Shown: piece by piece, positions 17,434 to 26,742 of the stretch
How the letters are laid out: every line of letters begins with the position of its first letter
How positions within the stretch are numbered: position 1 is the stretch's first letter
DNA from: JAEUIT01 sp044220875
Lineage (GTDB): Bacteria > Planctomycetota > Phycisphaerae > Phycisphaerales > SM1A02
Length of the DNA: 64,000 nucleotides
NCBI GenBank assembly: GCA_044220875.1
Contig: JBGAQH010000005.1
Coordinates: 310,001-374,000 of the forward strand
Reading direction: 5' to 3'
Notes under the pieces: model-generated
Seen by the model: only the letters and a program-made list of their open reading frames with translations
The model's database searches: none
What the model was told of the DNA's origin: nothing
Position numbers and translations under genes: made by a program

Positions 17434-19781
17434 TGCCCTCACTCATCTCCCCTGTGGGCCACCGTCCTCTTCCCTCGTGGCGCACCCTTGCCGCGGTGGC
17501 CCTTCCCGCGGCGCTCCTTGCGACGGCCGCCGCCTTCGGGCAGGAGGGCCATGTCGCCGCCGCCGGTTCGCCGGAACATGCCGAACACGCCAGCGGCGCC
17601 GCCGAGCAGCTTGCGGCGCTCACCAAGGTGCTCCCGACTCCCTCGACCAGCCTGGACTGGGCCGGGTGGATCCTGCTTCTGCCGGCCATCTCCGCCTTCC
17701 TCTGCATGGCCTTCGGCTTCGCCAAGGTCAAGAACAAGCTTCCCGCGATCGTGACCGTGCTCGCCCTCGGCGGCGCGTTCGTCACCACGCTCATGCTCTA
17801 CCGGAGCTATGAGCATCCGGTCACCGTTCATCTGCATGACTGGATCCGGCTCGACTGGTCGACGCCGGGAGCCGCGGGCGGCGCCGTCGCGATCGGCCAG
17901 AGCCTCGTCGCCGACATCGGCCTGCACATCGACGGCCTGACGCTCTTCTGGATGCTCTTCGTCACCGGCCTCGGCACGCTCATCGCGATCTTCGCGAGCG
18001 AGTACATGGAGAGCGACGTCGGCGGCAACTACGCCCGCTTCTTCGGCGCGGTGAGCGTCTTCCTCCTTGCCATGGGTTGCCTCGTCATGGGCGGCAACCT
18101 CTTCCTGCTCTACCTGGGCTGGGAAGGCGTGGGCGTCGCGAGCTACCTCCTCATCGGCTACTACTACGGGAAGCCGACCGCGGTCGCCGCGGCGAAGAAG
18201 GCGTTCATCATGAACCGCGTGGGCGACCTCGGCCTCCTGGTCGGGATCTATCTCACGTGGCGAAACTTCGGGGCTCTCGACTACGCGACGATCTTCAAGT
18301 CGATCGCCGGCGGCTCGACCGGCGGCGACACCGCGTACCTCATCCCCTACTTCCTGATGCTCGGGGCCTTCGGCAAGTCGGCCCAGATTCCGCTCTTCAC
18401 GTGGCTTCCGGACGCGATGGAAGGCCCGACCCCGGTCTCGGCCCTCATCCATGCGGCGACGATGGTCACGGCCGGCGTCTATCTCATCGCCCGCTGCTAT
18501 CCGCTCTTCCTCCTCGACGAGAACGCCCTCCCCGCGGTCGCATGGATCGGCGGTTCGACCGCGTTCCTCGCCGCGACGATCGGCCTCATGCAATACGACA
18601 TGAAGCGGGTCTTCGCGTACTCGACGGTCTCGCAGCTCGGTTTCATGTTCCTCGGCCTCGGCGTCGGGACGAGCTACGGCGCTGCGTTCCACGTCTTCAC
18701 CCACGCCTTCTTCAAGGCCCTGCTCTTCCTCAGCTCCGGCGCGGTCATGCACGGCTTCGGCGGGCAGCTCGACATCCGCAAGATCTCCGGCCTCCGACAC
18801 ATCCCCGGCTTCAAGGTCGTCGCCTACACGATGCTCGTCGGCTGCCTCTGGCTCGCGGCGATTCCCTTCAGTGCGGGCTTCTTCTCGAAGGACGAGATCC
18901 TGCTCGTTGCCCTCACCGACCACGCCCACGGCAACGCGTTGCTCGGGTGGGTCGGCCTCTTCACGGCGACGCTCACGACCTACTACACCTTCCGCGTCTG
19001 GTTCCGGGTCTGTGCAGGACCGGTGTCGTTCGTGCCCGGCGATGACCATCACGGTCACGACGACCACGCCCACGCCGACGATGCCCACGGCCATGGTGGC
19101 CATGATCTCGGACACGCTCATGATGCCGGCGCCGCTGCCCACCACGATCACTTCCACCCGCACCCGCCGCGGCTTGCGATCAACGGCGTGCTCTCGATCC
19201 TCGCGATCGGCGCCGTGCTGGCCGGCGTCCCGGGCTACATGGCCCTCGCCGGCCACGAGAACTGGGTCGAGGGGATGATCGCCGACTCCTCGGCGGTCGC
19301 GGGTGTGCCGAGTCTCTCCGGTCACGGAGGTCACGCCGAGCTCCTTGGCATGAGCGCCCACACGCTCCTGATGGCGATCAGCTTCGCCATCGCCATCGTC
19401 GGCATCGGCAGCGCCGCATACTTCCATCTCTTCAACCGCAAGGCCGCCGATTCGCTGAAGCAGTCGCTGCTGGCGTCGCCTCTCACCGGGTGGCTGCCGC
19501 GGGCCCTTGAGAACAAGTGGTATGTCGACGAGCTCTACGACGGGCTCTTCAGGCTGCCGGTCCGCGGGCTCGCCTGGCTCCTGGCCAAGATCGACAGCCT
19601 CTTCCTCGACGGCGGCATCGTCAACGGCTTCGGTCGGCTTCCCGTCATGGTCGGCCGGCTCTTCCAGCCCCTCTACAACGGCCTTCTTCAGGGCTACGCG
19701 GTCAGCATGGCCGGTGGCCTTGGACTCATCCTTGCCTGGATCATGATCGTGTGGATCTGGATGCAGAAGGGAGCGATCTGA
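17433..19781 (+). CDS. nuoL: NADH-quinone oxidoreductase subunit L
   Basis: Largest proton-pumping subunit of complex I, with the antiporter-like core: LYLGWEGVGVASYLLIGYYY (TM5 Glu), FGKSAQIPLFTWLPDAMEGPTPVSALIHAATMVTAG... region with the TM7/TM8 Lys and His, and KALLFLSSGAVMHG. At 782 residues it exceeds the usual about 610-660. The extra length includes an N-terminal hydrophobic segment resembling a signal peptide (residues about 15-40) and a histidine-rich loop at about 534-580 with about 15 His. The ATG 17433 follows a GGGAGG site (17417-17422) and overlaps the nuoK stop; its TGA overlaps the nuoM ATG. Confidence 0.95.
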   Translation: MPSLISPVGHRPLPSWRTLAAVALPAALLATAAAFGQEGHVAAAGSPEHAEHASGAAEQLAALTKVLPTPSTSLDWAGWILLLPAISAFLCMAFGFAKVKNKLPAIVTVLALGGAFVTTLMLYRSYEHPVTVHLHDWIRLDWSTPGAAGGAVAIGQSLVADIGLHIDGLTLFWMLFVTGLGTLIAIFASEYMESDVGGNYARFFGAVSVFLLAMGCLVMGGNLFLLYLGWEGVGVASYLLIGYYYGKPTAVAAAKKAFIMNRVGDLGLLVGIYLTWRNFGALDYATIFKSIAGGSTGGDTAYLIPYFLMLGAFGKSAQIPLFTWLPDAMEGPTPVSALIHAATMVTAGVYLIARCYPLFLLDENALPAVAWIGGSTAFLAATIGLMQYDMKRVFAYSTVSQLGFMFLGLGVGTSYGAAFHVFTHAFFKALLFLSSGAVMHGFGGQLDIRKISGLRHIPGFKVVAYTMLVGCLWLAAIPFSAGFFSKDEILLVALTDHAHGNALLGWVGLFTATLTTYYTFRVWFRVCAGPVSFVPGDDHHGHDDHAHADDAHGHGGHDLGHAHDAGAAAHHDHFHPHPPRLAINGVLSILAIGAVLAGVPGYMALAGHENWVEGMIADSSAVAGVPSLSGHGGHAELLGMSAHTLLMAISFAIAIVGIGSAAYFHLFNRKAADSLKQSLLASPLTGWLPRALENKWYVDELYDGLFRLPVRGLAWLLAKIDSLFLDGGIVNGFGRLPVMVGRLFQPLYNGLLQGYAVSMAGGLGLILAWIMIVWIWMQKGAI

Positions 19782-21520
19782 TGTCGCCGACGCAACTCAT
19801 GGCGACGATGCTGACGCTCCCCCTCATCGGGGCGAGCATCCTCGCAGTCTCGCCGAAGCCCCTCGCCAAGCACATTGGCGTGATCACCTCGATGGTGGTC
19901 TTCCTCCTCTCGATCCTGCTCGCGTGGCAGTTCCCCGAGTGGATGACCGGCAAGTTCTGGCCCGCTGATTCGCACGGCGGCACCGCCGTCGCCCTCGGCG
20001 TGACCTTCACGCTCGGGATCGACAGCGTCTCGCTCCTCCTGATCCTGCTGACGACCTTCCTCACGCCGCTGGCGATGCTGGGGTCCTACACCTCGGTGAC
20101 CAACCGCGAGCGCGAGTTCTACGGCTGGTTCCTCGTGCTGCTGACCGCGATGCTCCTGGCCTTCATGGCCCGCGACGTCATCGCCTTCTACATCGGCTAC
20201 GAGTTCACCATCGTGCCGATGCTCTTCCTCATCGCGATCTTCGGCGGCGACAACCGCCGGTACGCGGCGGTGAAGTTCTTCGTCTTCACCTTCGTCGCCA
20301 GCGTGATCACGCTCTCCGGCCTGATCTACGTCGCTGCGGCCCGGGCCCAGTCGGGACTCGGCTGGAGCTTCGGCCTCAGCGAACTCCAGAGCTTCGCCCT
20401 CACCGGACTCACCGATCGCGAGCGATACCTCGTCTTCATCGCGATGATGATCGGCTTCTGCGTGAAGGTGCCCTTCTTCCCGGTGCACTCCTGGCTGCCG
20501 CTGGCCCACGATCAGGCCCCGACCGGCGGTTCGGTCATCCTGGCCGGCACGCTGCTCAAGCTCGGCACCTACGGCATCTATCGCGTCGCCCTGCCCATGG
20601 CCCCCGACGCGGCGGTCGAGGTCGTCCCGCTCCTGGTGACGCTCTCGATCATCGCGATCGTCGCCATCTCGCTCGTGTGCGTCGCCCAGAAGGACGTGAA
20701 GCGGCTCGTCGCCTACTCCTCGGTCAGCCACATGGGCGTGGCGATGCTTGGCATGCTTGCCCTCAATCCGCTCGGGGTGACCGGGTCGGTCATGTACATG
20801 ATCAACCACGGCCTCTCGACGGGTGCGCTCTTCCTCTGCATCGGCATGATGTACGAGCGCTACCACACCAAGGAGATGGACAAGCTCGGCGGCCTCGCGA
20901 AGCGAATGCCCATCTGGGCCTTCTTCATGATCTTCTTCACGATGACCAGCGTTGGCCTTCCCGGCCTCAACGGCTTCGTGAGCGAAGTGCTCTGCCTGCT
21001 CGGCGCCTTCAGCGCCCGACCCACCACGGCGATCGAATGGCCCGGTCTCATCGGCCCGAAGTGGATGGTGGTTGCCGGCGTCGGCAGCGTCATCTTCGGC
21101 GCCCTCTACATGCTGTACATGGTTGGTCGCGTGGTTTGGGGCCCGCTGAAGGAGCCGGGCCACGACTCGCACGGCCATGGGCACGCCCACGCCCAGGCCG
21201 ATCACGCCGGGCACGCGCACGCGGGCCATGCTGGACATGCCGGTCATGCGGGCCATGGGCTCTCCACCGATCTCTCGGTCCGCGAGATCGCCTGCTTGGC
21301 CCCGATCGCGGTGGTGTGCCTCCTCATCGGCGTTCAGCCGTGGCCGCTCCTCGACGTGATCAGCCCGTCGGTGAAGACCACAATCGCCGCCTATCCGGAG
21401 GCGGTGCGTGAGCACATCCGGGCGACGAGCACCTCGGCGACCTCGAGTGGCGAGCGCACGGCGCTCGCTCCCGACCGGGTGAGCGTCCCCGAGGCGACTC
21501 AAGTCCCGAGCCTCCGCTAG
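19781..21520 (+). CDS. nuoM: NADH-quinone oxidoreductase subunit M
   Basis: Second antiporter-like subunit of complex I. Conserved features include FYIGYEFTIVPMLFLI (TM5 Glu), KVPFFPVHSWLPLAHDQAPT (TM7 Lys region), and KRLVAYSSVSHMG. Length 579 compared with about 500 in E. coli; the excess is mostly a histidine-rich loop (about residues 461-494, about 12 His with repeated AGH units) between the last helices, plus a Ser/Thr-rich tail. ATG 19781 overlaps the nuoL stop by one base. A 62-nt gap follows before nuoN. Confidence 0.95.
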   Translation: MSPTQLMATMLTLPLIGASILAVSPKPLAKHIGVITSMVVFLLSILLAWQFPEWMTGKFWPADSHGGTAVALGVTFTLGIDSVSLLLILLTTFLTPLAMLGSYTSVTNREREFYGWFLVLLTAMLLAFMARDVIAFYIGYEFTIVPMLFLIAIFGGDNRRYAAVKFFVFTFVASVITLSGLIYVAAARAQSGLGWSFGLSELQSFALTGLTDRERYLVFIAMMIGFCVKVPFFPVHSWLPLAHDQAPTGGSVILAGTLLKLGTYGIYRVALPMAPDAAVEVVPLLVTLSIIAIVAISLVCVAQKDVKRLVAYSSVSHMGVAMLGMLALNPLGVTGSVMYMINHGLSTGALFLCIGMMYERYHTKEMDKLGGLAKRMPIWAFFMIFFTMTSVGLPGLNGFVSEVLCLLGAFSARPTTAIEWPGLIGPKWMVVAGVGSVIFGALYMLYMVGRVVWGPLKEPGHDSHGHGHAHAQADHAGHAHAGHAGHAGHAGHGLSTDLSVREIACLAPIAVVCLLIGVQPWPLLDVISPSVKTTIAAYPEAVREHIRATSTSATSSGERTALAPDRVSVPEATQVPSLR

Positions 21521-21582
21521 TGCCCCGTTCCGTAGCGCCCGTCTCTGACTTCCCTTCCTGACTCCAGCCTGAAGCGAATGCG

Positions 21583-23244
21583 ATGACTACCAAGCTCGCC
21601 CTCATCCTTCCCGAGATCCTGCTGGTGGTTGGCGCCATCATCGTGACGATGCTCGGCCTCGCGCGCGGCAAGGTCTGGCGTGACGCAGTGCCCGCCGTCA
21701 CGGTCGCCCTGCTCCTGGCCGCCTGCGGCCTCGTCCATGTGGTGTCGACCGAGGCCCGCCTCGCCAACGCAAGCCTTCTCATGCCCGGCCTCGGGCTCTA
21801 CGCCAAGACCCTCATCCTGCTCGGTGCGGCATCGCTCGTCCTTCTCGGCGTCAATCTCATCGATCGGAAGCTCGAGCAGGCCTTCGCCAGCGGCCGCGCC
21901 GCATTCGATGCGATCCGCGTGATGCGCGGCGAGTACCACTCCTTCCTCCTGCTCTCCGTCGCCGGTGCCTGCCTCCTCTGCAACGCTCCCGACCTGATCT
22001 GGCTGTTCCTGGCGATCGAACTCGTGTCGCTGCCGACCTACATCATGGTCGCGACGAGCCGCAGCTCGCGCAAGGCCCAGGAGGCGGCGGTCAAGTACTT
22101 CTTCCTCGGGGCAATGAGCTCGGCGATCCTGCTTTACGGCTTCGCCCTCCTCTACGGCGCCACCGGCACGCTGCAGCTCATCGAGATCCAGCATCGACTC
22201 GCGCAACAGGCAGCCGCGGGGGGCATCTCGACCCTGGCCCTCATCGGCCTGACCATGACGATCATCGGGCTCTGCTACAAGATCAGCGCCGCCCCGATGC
22301 ACTTCTACGCCCCGGACGTCTACGAGGGCGCCGCGACGCCGCTGACCGCGTTCCTCGCCTTCACTCCGAAGATCGCAGGATTCCTGGCCCTCATTCTGGT
22401 CCTGTCGACGGTCGGTTGGACGGGACACACGATCACCATCAACGGCGAGATGCAGGCCGTCGAGGGGCTGCCGCGACCGATCACCGCGCTGCTCTGGATG
22501 ATCGCGGTCCTGACCATGACCCTGGGCAACGTCGGGGCCCTGCTGCAGCGCTCGGTGAAGCGCATGCTCGCCTACTCCTCGATCGCCCACTCCGGCTACA
22601 TGCTGATCGGCCTCATCGCCGGTCCCGCGATCGTCGCCGGCGGCAGCGTCACCGGCACCAGCGGCATCAACGCCCTGCTCTTCTACCTCCTCTCCTATGC
22701 CATCATGAACGTGGCGACCTTCGGGCCGCTCGCGAGCCTTGAGCGCAACGGCGAGGAGGTCGAGACTCTCGACGACATCGCCGGCCTTCGCCAGCGGCAC
22801 CCGGGGCTCGCCGCGGCCCTGGCGATCGGCGCCGGTTCGCTCATCGGCCTGCCGCCGCTCCTCGGATTCTGGTCGAAGCTCTACCTCTTCGCGGCCGGCA
22901 TCGAGCGTGGCCAAACGGTGTTGGTGATCATCGCGGCAGTGAACAGCGGCGTGAGCGTCTACTACTACCTGAAGCTCCTGAGCGAGCCGCTGGTCGCGGC
23001 GAGCAACGCCCGCAGCGAGACCGTTTCGACGACCGCCAGCATCTGGCCGCGGGTGGCCTCGGCCGTCACCGCGGTCATGCTCGTGATCGCTCCGCTCTTC
23101 CTCGGCTATGCGATTGCCGCCGCGAACTCCGCCTCCGGTGGTGCGACGAAGGCGACAGCCTCCGCGCCGGCGCCCAAGAGCGAGCCGCTGGCCCGCGCAG
23201 CGACGCTCACGCCCGTCGCCAACGGCGCCGCGAACGGCAGCTGA
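21583..23244 (+). CDS. nuoN: NADH-quinone oxidoreductase subunit N
   Basis: Third antiporter-like subunit of complex I. Conserved segments: LIWLFLAIELVSLPTYIMVA (TM5 Glu), KISAAPMHFYAPDVYEGA (TM7 Lys region) and KRMLAYSSIAHSGYMLIG. The 553 residues are slightly longer than the usual about 485, through an Ala/Ser-rich C-terminal tail (about the last 40 residues). The ATG at 21583 starts MTTKLALILPEILLV, the family opening. It ends the nuo block; the next gene starts only four bases later, so read-through is likely. Confidence 0.95.
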   Translation: MTTKLALILPEILLVVGAIIVTMLGLARGKVWRDAVPAVTVALLLAACGLVHVVSTEARLANASLLMPGLGLYAKTLILLGAASLVLLGVNLIDRKLEQAFASGRAAFDAIRVMRGEYHSFLLLSVAGACLLCNAPDLIWLFLAIELVSLPTYIMVATSRSSRKAQEAAVKYFFLGAMSSAILLYGFALLYGATGTLQLIEIQHRLAQQAAAGGISTLALIGLTMTIIGLCYKISAAPMHFYAPDVYEGAATPLTAFLAFTPKIAGFLALILVLSTVGWTGHTITINGEMQAVEGLPRPITALLWMIAVLTMTLGNVGALLQRSVKRMLAYSSIAHSGYMLIGLIAGPAIVAGGSVTGTSGINALLFYLLSYAIMNVATFGPLASLERNGEEVETLDDIAGLRQRHPGLAAALAIGAGSLIGLPPLLGFWSKLYLFAAGIERGQTVLVIIAAVNSGVSVYYYLKLLSEPLVAASNARSETVSTTASIWPRVASAVTAVMLVIAPLFLGYAIAAANSASGGATKATASAPAPKSEPLARAATLTPVANGAANGS

Positions 23245-23247
23245 TCA

Positions 23248-24264
23248 GTGGCAGGTCTGCCAGCGCTCGCCATCGACGCGATCGACGTCGGCTTCCTCGG
23301 ACTGGAGCGGGCCGCCGCCGCGTTTGTCGTTCGACGACGTGACGGCGCGCGGCTCGGACAGCCGATCCTCGTCGAGAGCGGCACGGCAACCTGCCAGCCG
23401 CAGCTTCTCGCCGGGCTCGCTCGCTTGGGCGTCGATCCCGGCAGCATCGATACCCTGCTCGTCACGCACATCCACCTCGACCATGCGGGCGGAGCCGGGC
23501 ACTGGTCGAGCCGACCGGAGAACCCCGCCGACGTCTTCGTCCATCCCTTTGGCGTTCGGCACCTGTGCGATCCTGCCAAGCTCATCGCGAGCTCGCGCCG
23601 CGTGCATGGCGAGTCCTACGAGCGGTTCTACGGCGATCCGCTGCCCTGTCCTTCGGAGCGCGTCCACGCCGTTGAGGACGGCGGGACGGTCCTCCGGCAC
23701 GGGATCCGCTGCACCGCGATCGAGACCCCTGGCCACGCCCGCCATCACCATGCGTGGCTCCTCTCCTGCGTGAGCGACGAGTCGGGCGTCGGCGACGAGT
23801 CGGGCGACGGCGGCGCGGCGAGGACCCTCTTCACGGGCGACGTGGCCTCCATGATGACGCCCGAGTCGACGCACATTGCGGTGCCGACGCCGCCGCCCGA
23901 ATTCGATCTCCACGCGTGGCGGCGTTCGCTCGAACGGCTCATCGCGATCAAGCCCGATACGCTCTGGCTGACCCATGGCTGCCGGGTGGCCGACCCCATG
24001 GGGCACCTTCGGTCAGCTCGGCGGCGACTCGACGACGAGGTCGCTTTCGCGCTCACCCTGCTCGACGAGGTGGATCGCGGGCTTCCCGAGGAGGAGGCCG
24101 TTGGCCGCTATCAGGCGTGGCTCTGGCCCCGCGCGGCGGCGTCGGGGGTCACGCCGGAACGGCTTCGGGCATTCCTGGGACCCCGGTTTTTCCGCATGAA
24201 CCTCGCCGGGATCCGTCGGTGGCGGGAGCAGCAAGGCCCCACAGCCTCCAACCCTGTGCTATGA
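23248..24264 (+). CDS. Metallo-beta-lactamase-fold hydrolase
   Basis: 338-residue enzyme of the MBL fold. The zinc motif H-x-H-x-DH is at residues 74-79 (HIHLDH), followed by a further metal-ligand histidine in TPGHARHHH and the bridging Asp in FTGDVAS, then a THGC segment. No signal peptide, so it is cytoplasmic. The substrate is unknown; many relatives hydrolyse thioesters, lactones or phosphoesters. GTG 23248 starts three bases after the nuoN stop, suggesting co-transcription with the nuo operon, although no functional link to complex I is evident. Confidence 0.85.
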   Translation: MAGLPALAIDAIDVGFLGLERAAAAFVVRRRDGARLGQPILVESGTATCQPQLLAGLARLGVDPGSIDTLLVTHIHLDHAGGAGHWSSRPENPADVFVHPFGVRHLCDPAKLIASSRRVHGESYERFYGDPLPCPSERVHAVEDGGTVLRHGIRCTAIETPGHARHHHAWLLSCVSDESGVGDESGDGGAARTLFTGDVASMMTPESTHIAVPTPPPEFDLHAWRRSLERLIAIKPDTLWLTHGCRVADPMGHLRSARRRLDDEVAFALTLLDEVDRGLPEEEAVGRYQAWLWPRAAASGVTPERLRAFLGPRFFRMNLAGIRRWREQQGPTASNPVL

Positions 24265-24265
24265 T
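24257..24265 (+). promoter_or_regulatory. Extended -10 promoter of tRNA-Arg
   Basis: TGCTATGAT: an extended -10 (TGn) joined to TATGAT (24260-24265), 14 bases before the tRNA. No good -35 is seen. It overlaps the last codons of the preceding gene. Confidence 0.5.
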
Positions 24266-24279
24266 CCCGCCCCTCTCAG

Positions 24280-24353
24280 GCGACTGTAGCTCAATTGGAT
24301 AGAGCATCGGTCTACGAAACCGAAGGTTGATGGTTCGAGCCCATCCAGTCGCG
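24280..24353 (+). tRNA. tRNA-Arg (anticodon ACG)
   Basis: A 74-nt cloverleaf: acceptor stem GCGACTG/CAGTCGC, D-arm GCTC...GAGC, anticodon stem TCGGT/ACCGA with loop CTACGAA (anticodon ACG at 24314-24316), T-arm GATGG-TTCGAGC-CCATC, discriminator G. CCA is not encoded. A34 would be deaminated to inosine to read CGU/CGC/CGA. Confidence 0.96.
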
Positions 24354-24631
24354 TTGCCTGATGCTGGATTCCGACGCGGAGGACCAAAACCACACGCGGC
24401 AGCCACACGCGGCAACTGCGCGACGATCGCGTTGGGTCGCCACGGAATAGCGCGATGTCGGCATCGCGGCCGCGCCGGTTCCGCATGCCCGCGACGGGCC
24501 TCCGCGGTCGAATGACGAGCGACTTGCCGGGCTGAGCCCGACGTTCGATCCAACGCAGTCTGGCCGGCATGAACCCCGCGGGCCGATTCTCCGAAGCACA
24601 GGGGCCGACGGTGGCTCTGCCGCGGCGTCGC

Positions 24632-25123
24632 ATGACCGAACCCCACCACCCATCCGAGCCCTCCCCCGGCCCCGAGCCCCGTCCGCAGCTCGATGATCCC
24701 GCGGACCTGTTTCCGCCGCCCCATGAGGCGAGTGAGGGGTTGAGCGATCTGCTGCCGCCGCATCCGCCGGAGCGATCGGTCATCAAGCGGGTGATCTACA
24801 TCGTCGTCGGGGTGGTGCTCATCCTCATCGGGACCGTGATCTGGATCACCCCGATCATCGGCGGCGCGCCGCTCTTCTGGATCCCGGGCCTCATCTTCCT
24901 GGCCAAGGCCAGCGACCCGATGCGGCGACTCATCAACGTCGGCGACAGGAAGCTCCCGGGCAAGCTTCGCACGCTCTTGCGCTGGGCCCGCGACAAGACC
25001 GGCGCCGCTCCCACGCCCGCGGCCTCCGCGCCGGGTGATGCGGAGAGCGCAGGGTCGGCCAAAACCGGCGAGACTGCAGCGACCTCGCCCCCGCCCGGCG
25101 GCGGACCGACGCCGAACGCATGA
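24632..25123 (+). CDS. Small membrane protein, PGPGW-like
   Basis: 163 residues from ATG 24632 (an in-frame ATG at 24569 would add 21 residues of no clear character). A hydrophilic, Pro-rich N-terminal half is followed by two hydrophobic segments (KRVIYIVVGVVLILIGTVIW and GGAPLFWIPGLIFLAK), then a basic stretch and a Pro/Ala-rich tail. The hairpin of two helices around a PIIGG/IPG core resembles the PGPGW putative transmembrane family. Function unknown. Its stop overlaps the next ATG (ATGA), so it is coupled to the LOG-family gene. Confidence 0.6.
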   Translation: MTEPHHPSEPSPGPEPRPQLDDPADLFPPPHEASEGLSDLLPPHPPERSVIKRVIYIVVGVVLILIGTVIWITPIIGGAPLFWIPGLIFLAKASDPMRRLINVGDRKLPGKLRTLLRWARDKTGAAPTPAASAPGDAESAGSAKTGETAATSPPPGGGPTPNA

Positions 25124-25917
25124 CTCTCACGCCCACCGAACCTCCTCCCGCGCAGCGTCCGCCCGAGGTCCATCCCGTCCCCGAGCTTCGCTTCCTCGAG
25201 GGTCCGCAGTCGCGCACCTTCGAGCTCGTGCGGGCCCTCCGCATCTTCGCCGAGTGCGTCCGCGGCTTCCGCTCGCTGCACTTCGTCGGCCCCTGCGTCA
25301 CCGTCTTCGGCTCGGCGCGCTTTCGCGAGGATCACCCGTGGTACGCGATGAGCCGCACGGTCGGCGCGGAGCTCGCGAAGGTGGGCTTCACCGTGATGAC
25401 CGGCGGCGGCCCGGGCGTCATGGAGGCGGCCAACCGCGGCGCAAAGGAGGCCGGCGGCAGGAGCGTCGGCTGCAACATCAAGCTGCCGATGGAGCAGCGG
25501 CCCAATCCCTACCTCGACCGCTGCGTCGAGTTCCGCTACTTCTTCGTGCGGAAGGTGATGCTCGTCAAGTACAGCTACGGATTCGTCGTGCTCCCCGGCG
25601 GCTTCGGCACGATGGACGAGCTCTACGAGACGCTCACGCTCATCCAGACCGACAAGATCCGCGACTTCCCGATCGTCCTCATGGGACGCGACTACTGGGC
25701 ACCGATGGTCGACTTCCTCCGCACCACGATGGTCCGCGCGGGCACGATCTCGCCGGAGGATCCCGATCGGTTCCTCGTCACCGACGACCCCATCGAGGCC
25801 GTGCGCCACGTGCACTCCGTGGGCATGACCCGCTTCGGCCTCGGCTACGGTGCGCGGATGCGCCGCAAGTGGTATCTCTTCGAATCGCCCTTCACGAGCA
25901 AGGGCACCGCCTCGTGA
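25120..25917 (+). CDS. LOG family protein (putative nucleoside 5'-monophosphate phosphoribohydrolase)
   Basis: 265-residue Rossmann-like protein with both family motifs: GGGPGVME at residues 95-102 and PGGFGTMDE at 159-167. LOG/YgdH-type enzymes cleave the N-glycosidic bond of nucleoside monophosphates; many were once misnamed lysine decarboxylases. A leading segment of about 50 residues before the fold is common in the longer subfamily. ATG 25120 overlaps the upstream stop. Nine bases after its end another gene starts, so the three probably form one transcript. Confidence 0.9.
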   Translation: MTLTPTEPPPAQRPPEVHPVPELRFLEGPQSRTFELVRALRIFAECVRGFRSLHFVGPCVTVFGSARFREDHPWYAMSRTVGAELAKVGFTVMTGGGPGVMEAANRGAKEAGGRSVGCNIKLPMEQRPNPYLDRCVEFRYFFVRKVMLVKYSYGFVVLPGGFGTMDELYETLTLIQTDKIRDFPIVLMGRDYWAPMVDFLRTTMVRAGTISPEDPDRFLVTDDPIEAVRHVHSVGMTRFGLGYGARMRRKWYLFESPFTSKGTAS

Positions 25918-25926
25918 TGGTGTCCT

Positions 25927-26724
25927 GTGGCTGACCTTCCGACCTCCGCCGCCGATGACGAGTCGGTCCTCCGCGACTCCGGCTACGCGACGCAGAGCCT
26001 GATCGCCGGGGCGATCGGCGTACTGCTCGTCCCCGTCGTCGTCGGCTTCATCCCCGCCGCGATCGGGCTGCACGCCGGCGTGACCCACATCCGCTTTCGC
26101 GCGGGGTCGCGCCTCCGAGCCTGGCTCGGACTGGCGCTGTCGGGCGTCGCCGCGATTGGTTCGGCCGGAGCGATGATTGCCTGGGGTGGCGTCCTGCTCT
26201 CGATACTCCTTCAGCGAAGCGCCATCGACCAGGCGCGGCAATGGGCGGGATTGACCCCCGCTCCGTGGATCCTGAGCGATACCGACGGCGGCACGCATGA
26301 CAGCGCCGCCCTCCGCGGCCGGCTCGTCTACATCGACGTCTGCTCGCCGGACAGTCCCTACTCGCCGGCCGCCACCGCCGCGCTGAACGCCTTCGCGGCA
26401 CGGCACCCGGAGGTCACGGCCCTCAGTTGGTGTCCGGGGTGCGGCACGCCGGAGGCGAAGGCCTATCGCGCCGGCACGGCGTCGGCCCTTCCGATCGCGG
26501 CGGGCATGCAGTCGATGGGCGAACCGCTGTCGCTCATTCCCGCGACGCCGACCCTCGTGGTCATCGACGAGGCCGGCGCCCTTCGGCTGGTCCATCCCGG
26601 CACCTACACCGAGGCCGAGCTGGTCGCTCTCATGACCGCCCCAACACCGGCACCGAAGGGCGTGCTGGGCCGTCCCCGCATGGAAGGCTCGGCGCCGGCC
26701 GAACGGCCCGGCGACGGGCGCTGA
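25927..26724 (+). CDS. Membrane-anchored thioredoxin-like protein without the usual CxxC
   Basis: Two hydrophobic segments (about residues 22-52 and 64-98) precede a domain of about 150 residues that reads like a TlpA/redoxin fold: LRGRLVYIDV, a helix (AATAALNAFAARHPEV), a cis-Pro-like region (IPATPTLVVIDEAG) and a final helix. Where CxxC is expected the sequence is CSPDSPYS, with a single Cys; a CPGC occurs about 30 residues later, after the second strand. It may be redox-inactive or use a displaced motif. GTG start 25927. Function unknown; cotranscription with the LOG gene is likely. Confidence 0.55.
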   Translation: MADLPTSAADDESVLRDSGYATQSLIAGAIGVLLVPVVVGFIPAAIGLHAGVTHIRFRAGSRLRAWLGLALSGVAAIGSAGAMIAWGGVLLSILLQRSAIDQARQWAGLTPAPWILSDTDGGTHDSAALRGRLVYIDVCSPDSPYSPAATAALNAFAARHPEVTALSWCPGCGTPEAKAYRAGTASALPIAAGMQSMGEPLSLIPATPTLVVIDEAGALRLVHPGTYTEAELVALMTAPTPAPKGVLGRPRMEGSAPAERPGDGR

Positions 26725-26742
26725 GCGCATCGCCCTCGCCGA

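Noticed and set aside
17439..19427. Long open frame on the minus strand opposite nuoL
   Set aside because: Shadow frame: Glu/Arg/Asp-rich sequence without motifs, while nuoL on the plus strand is unmistakable.
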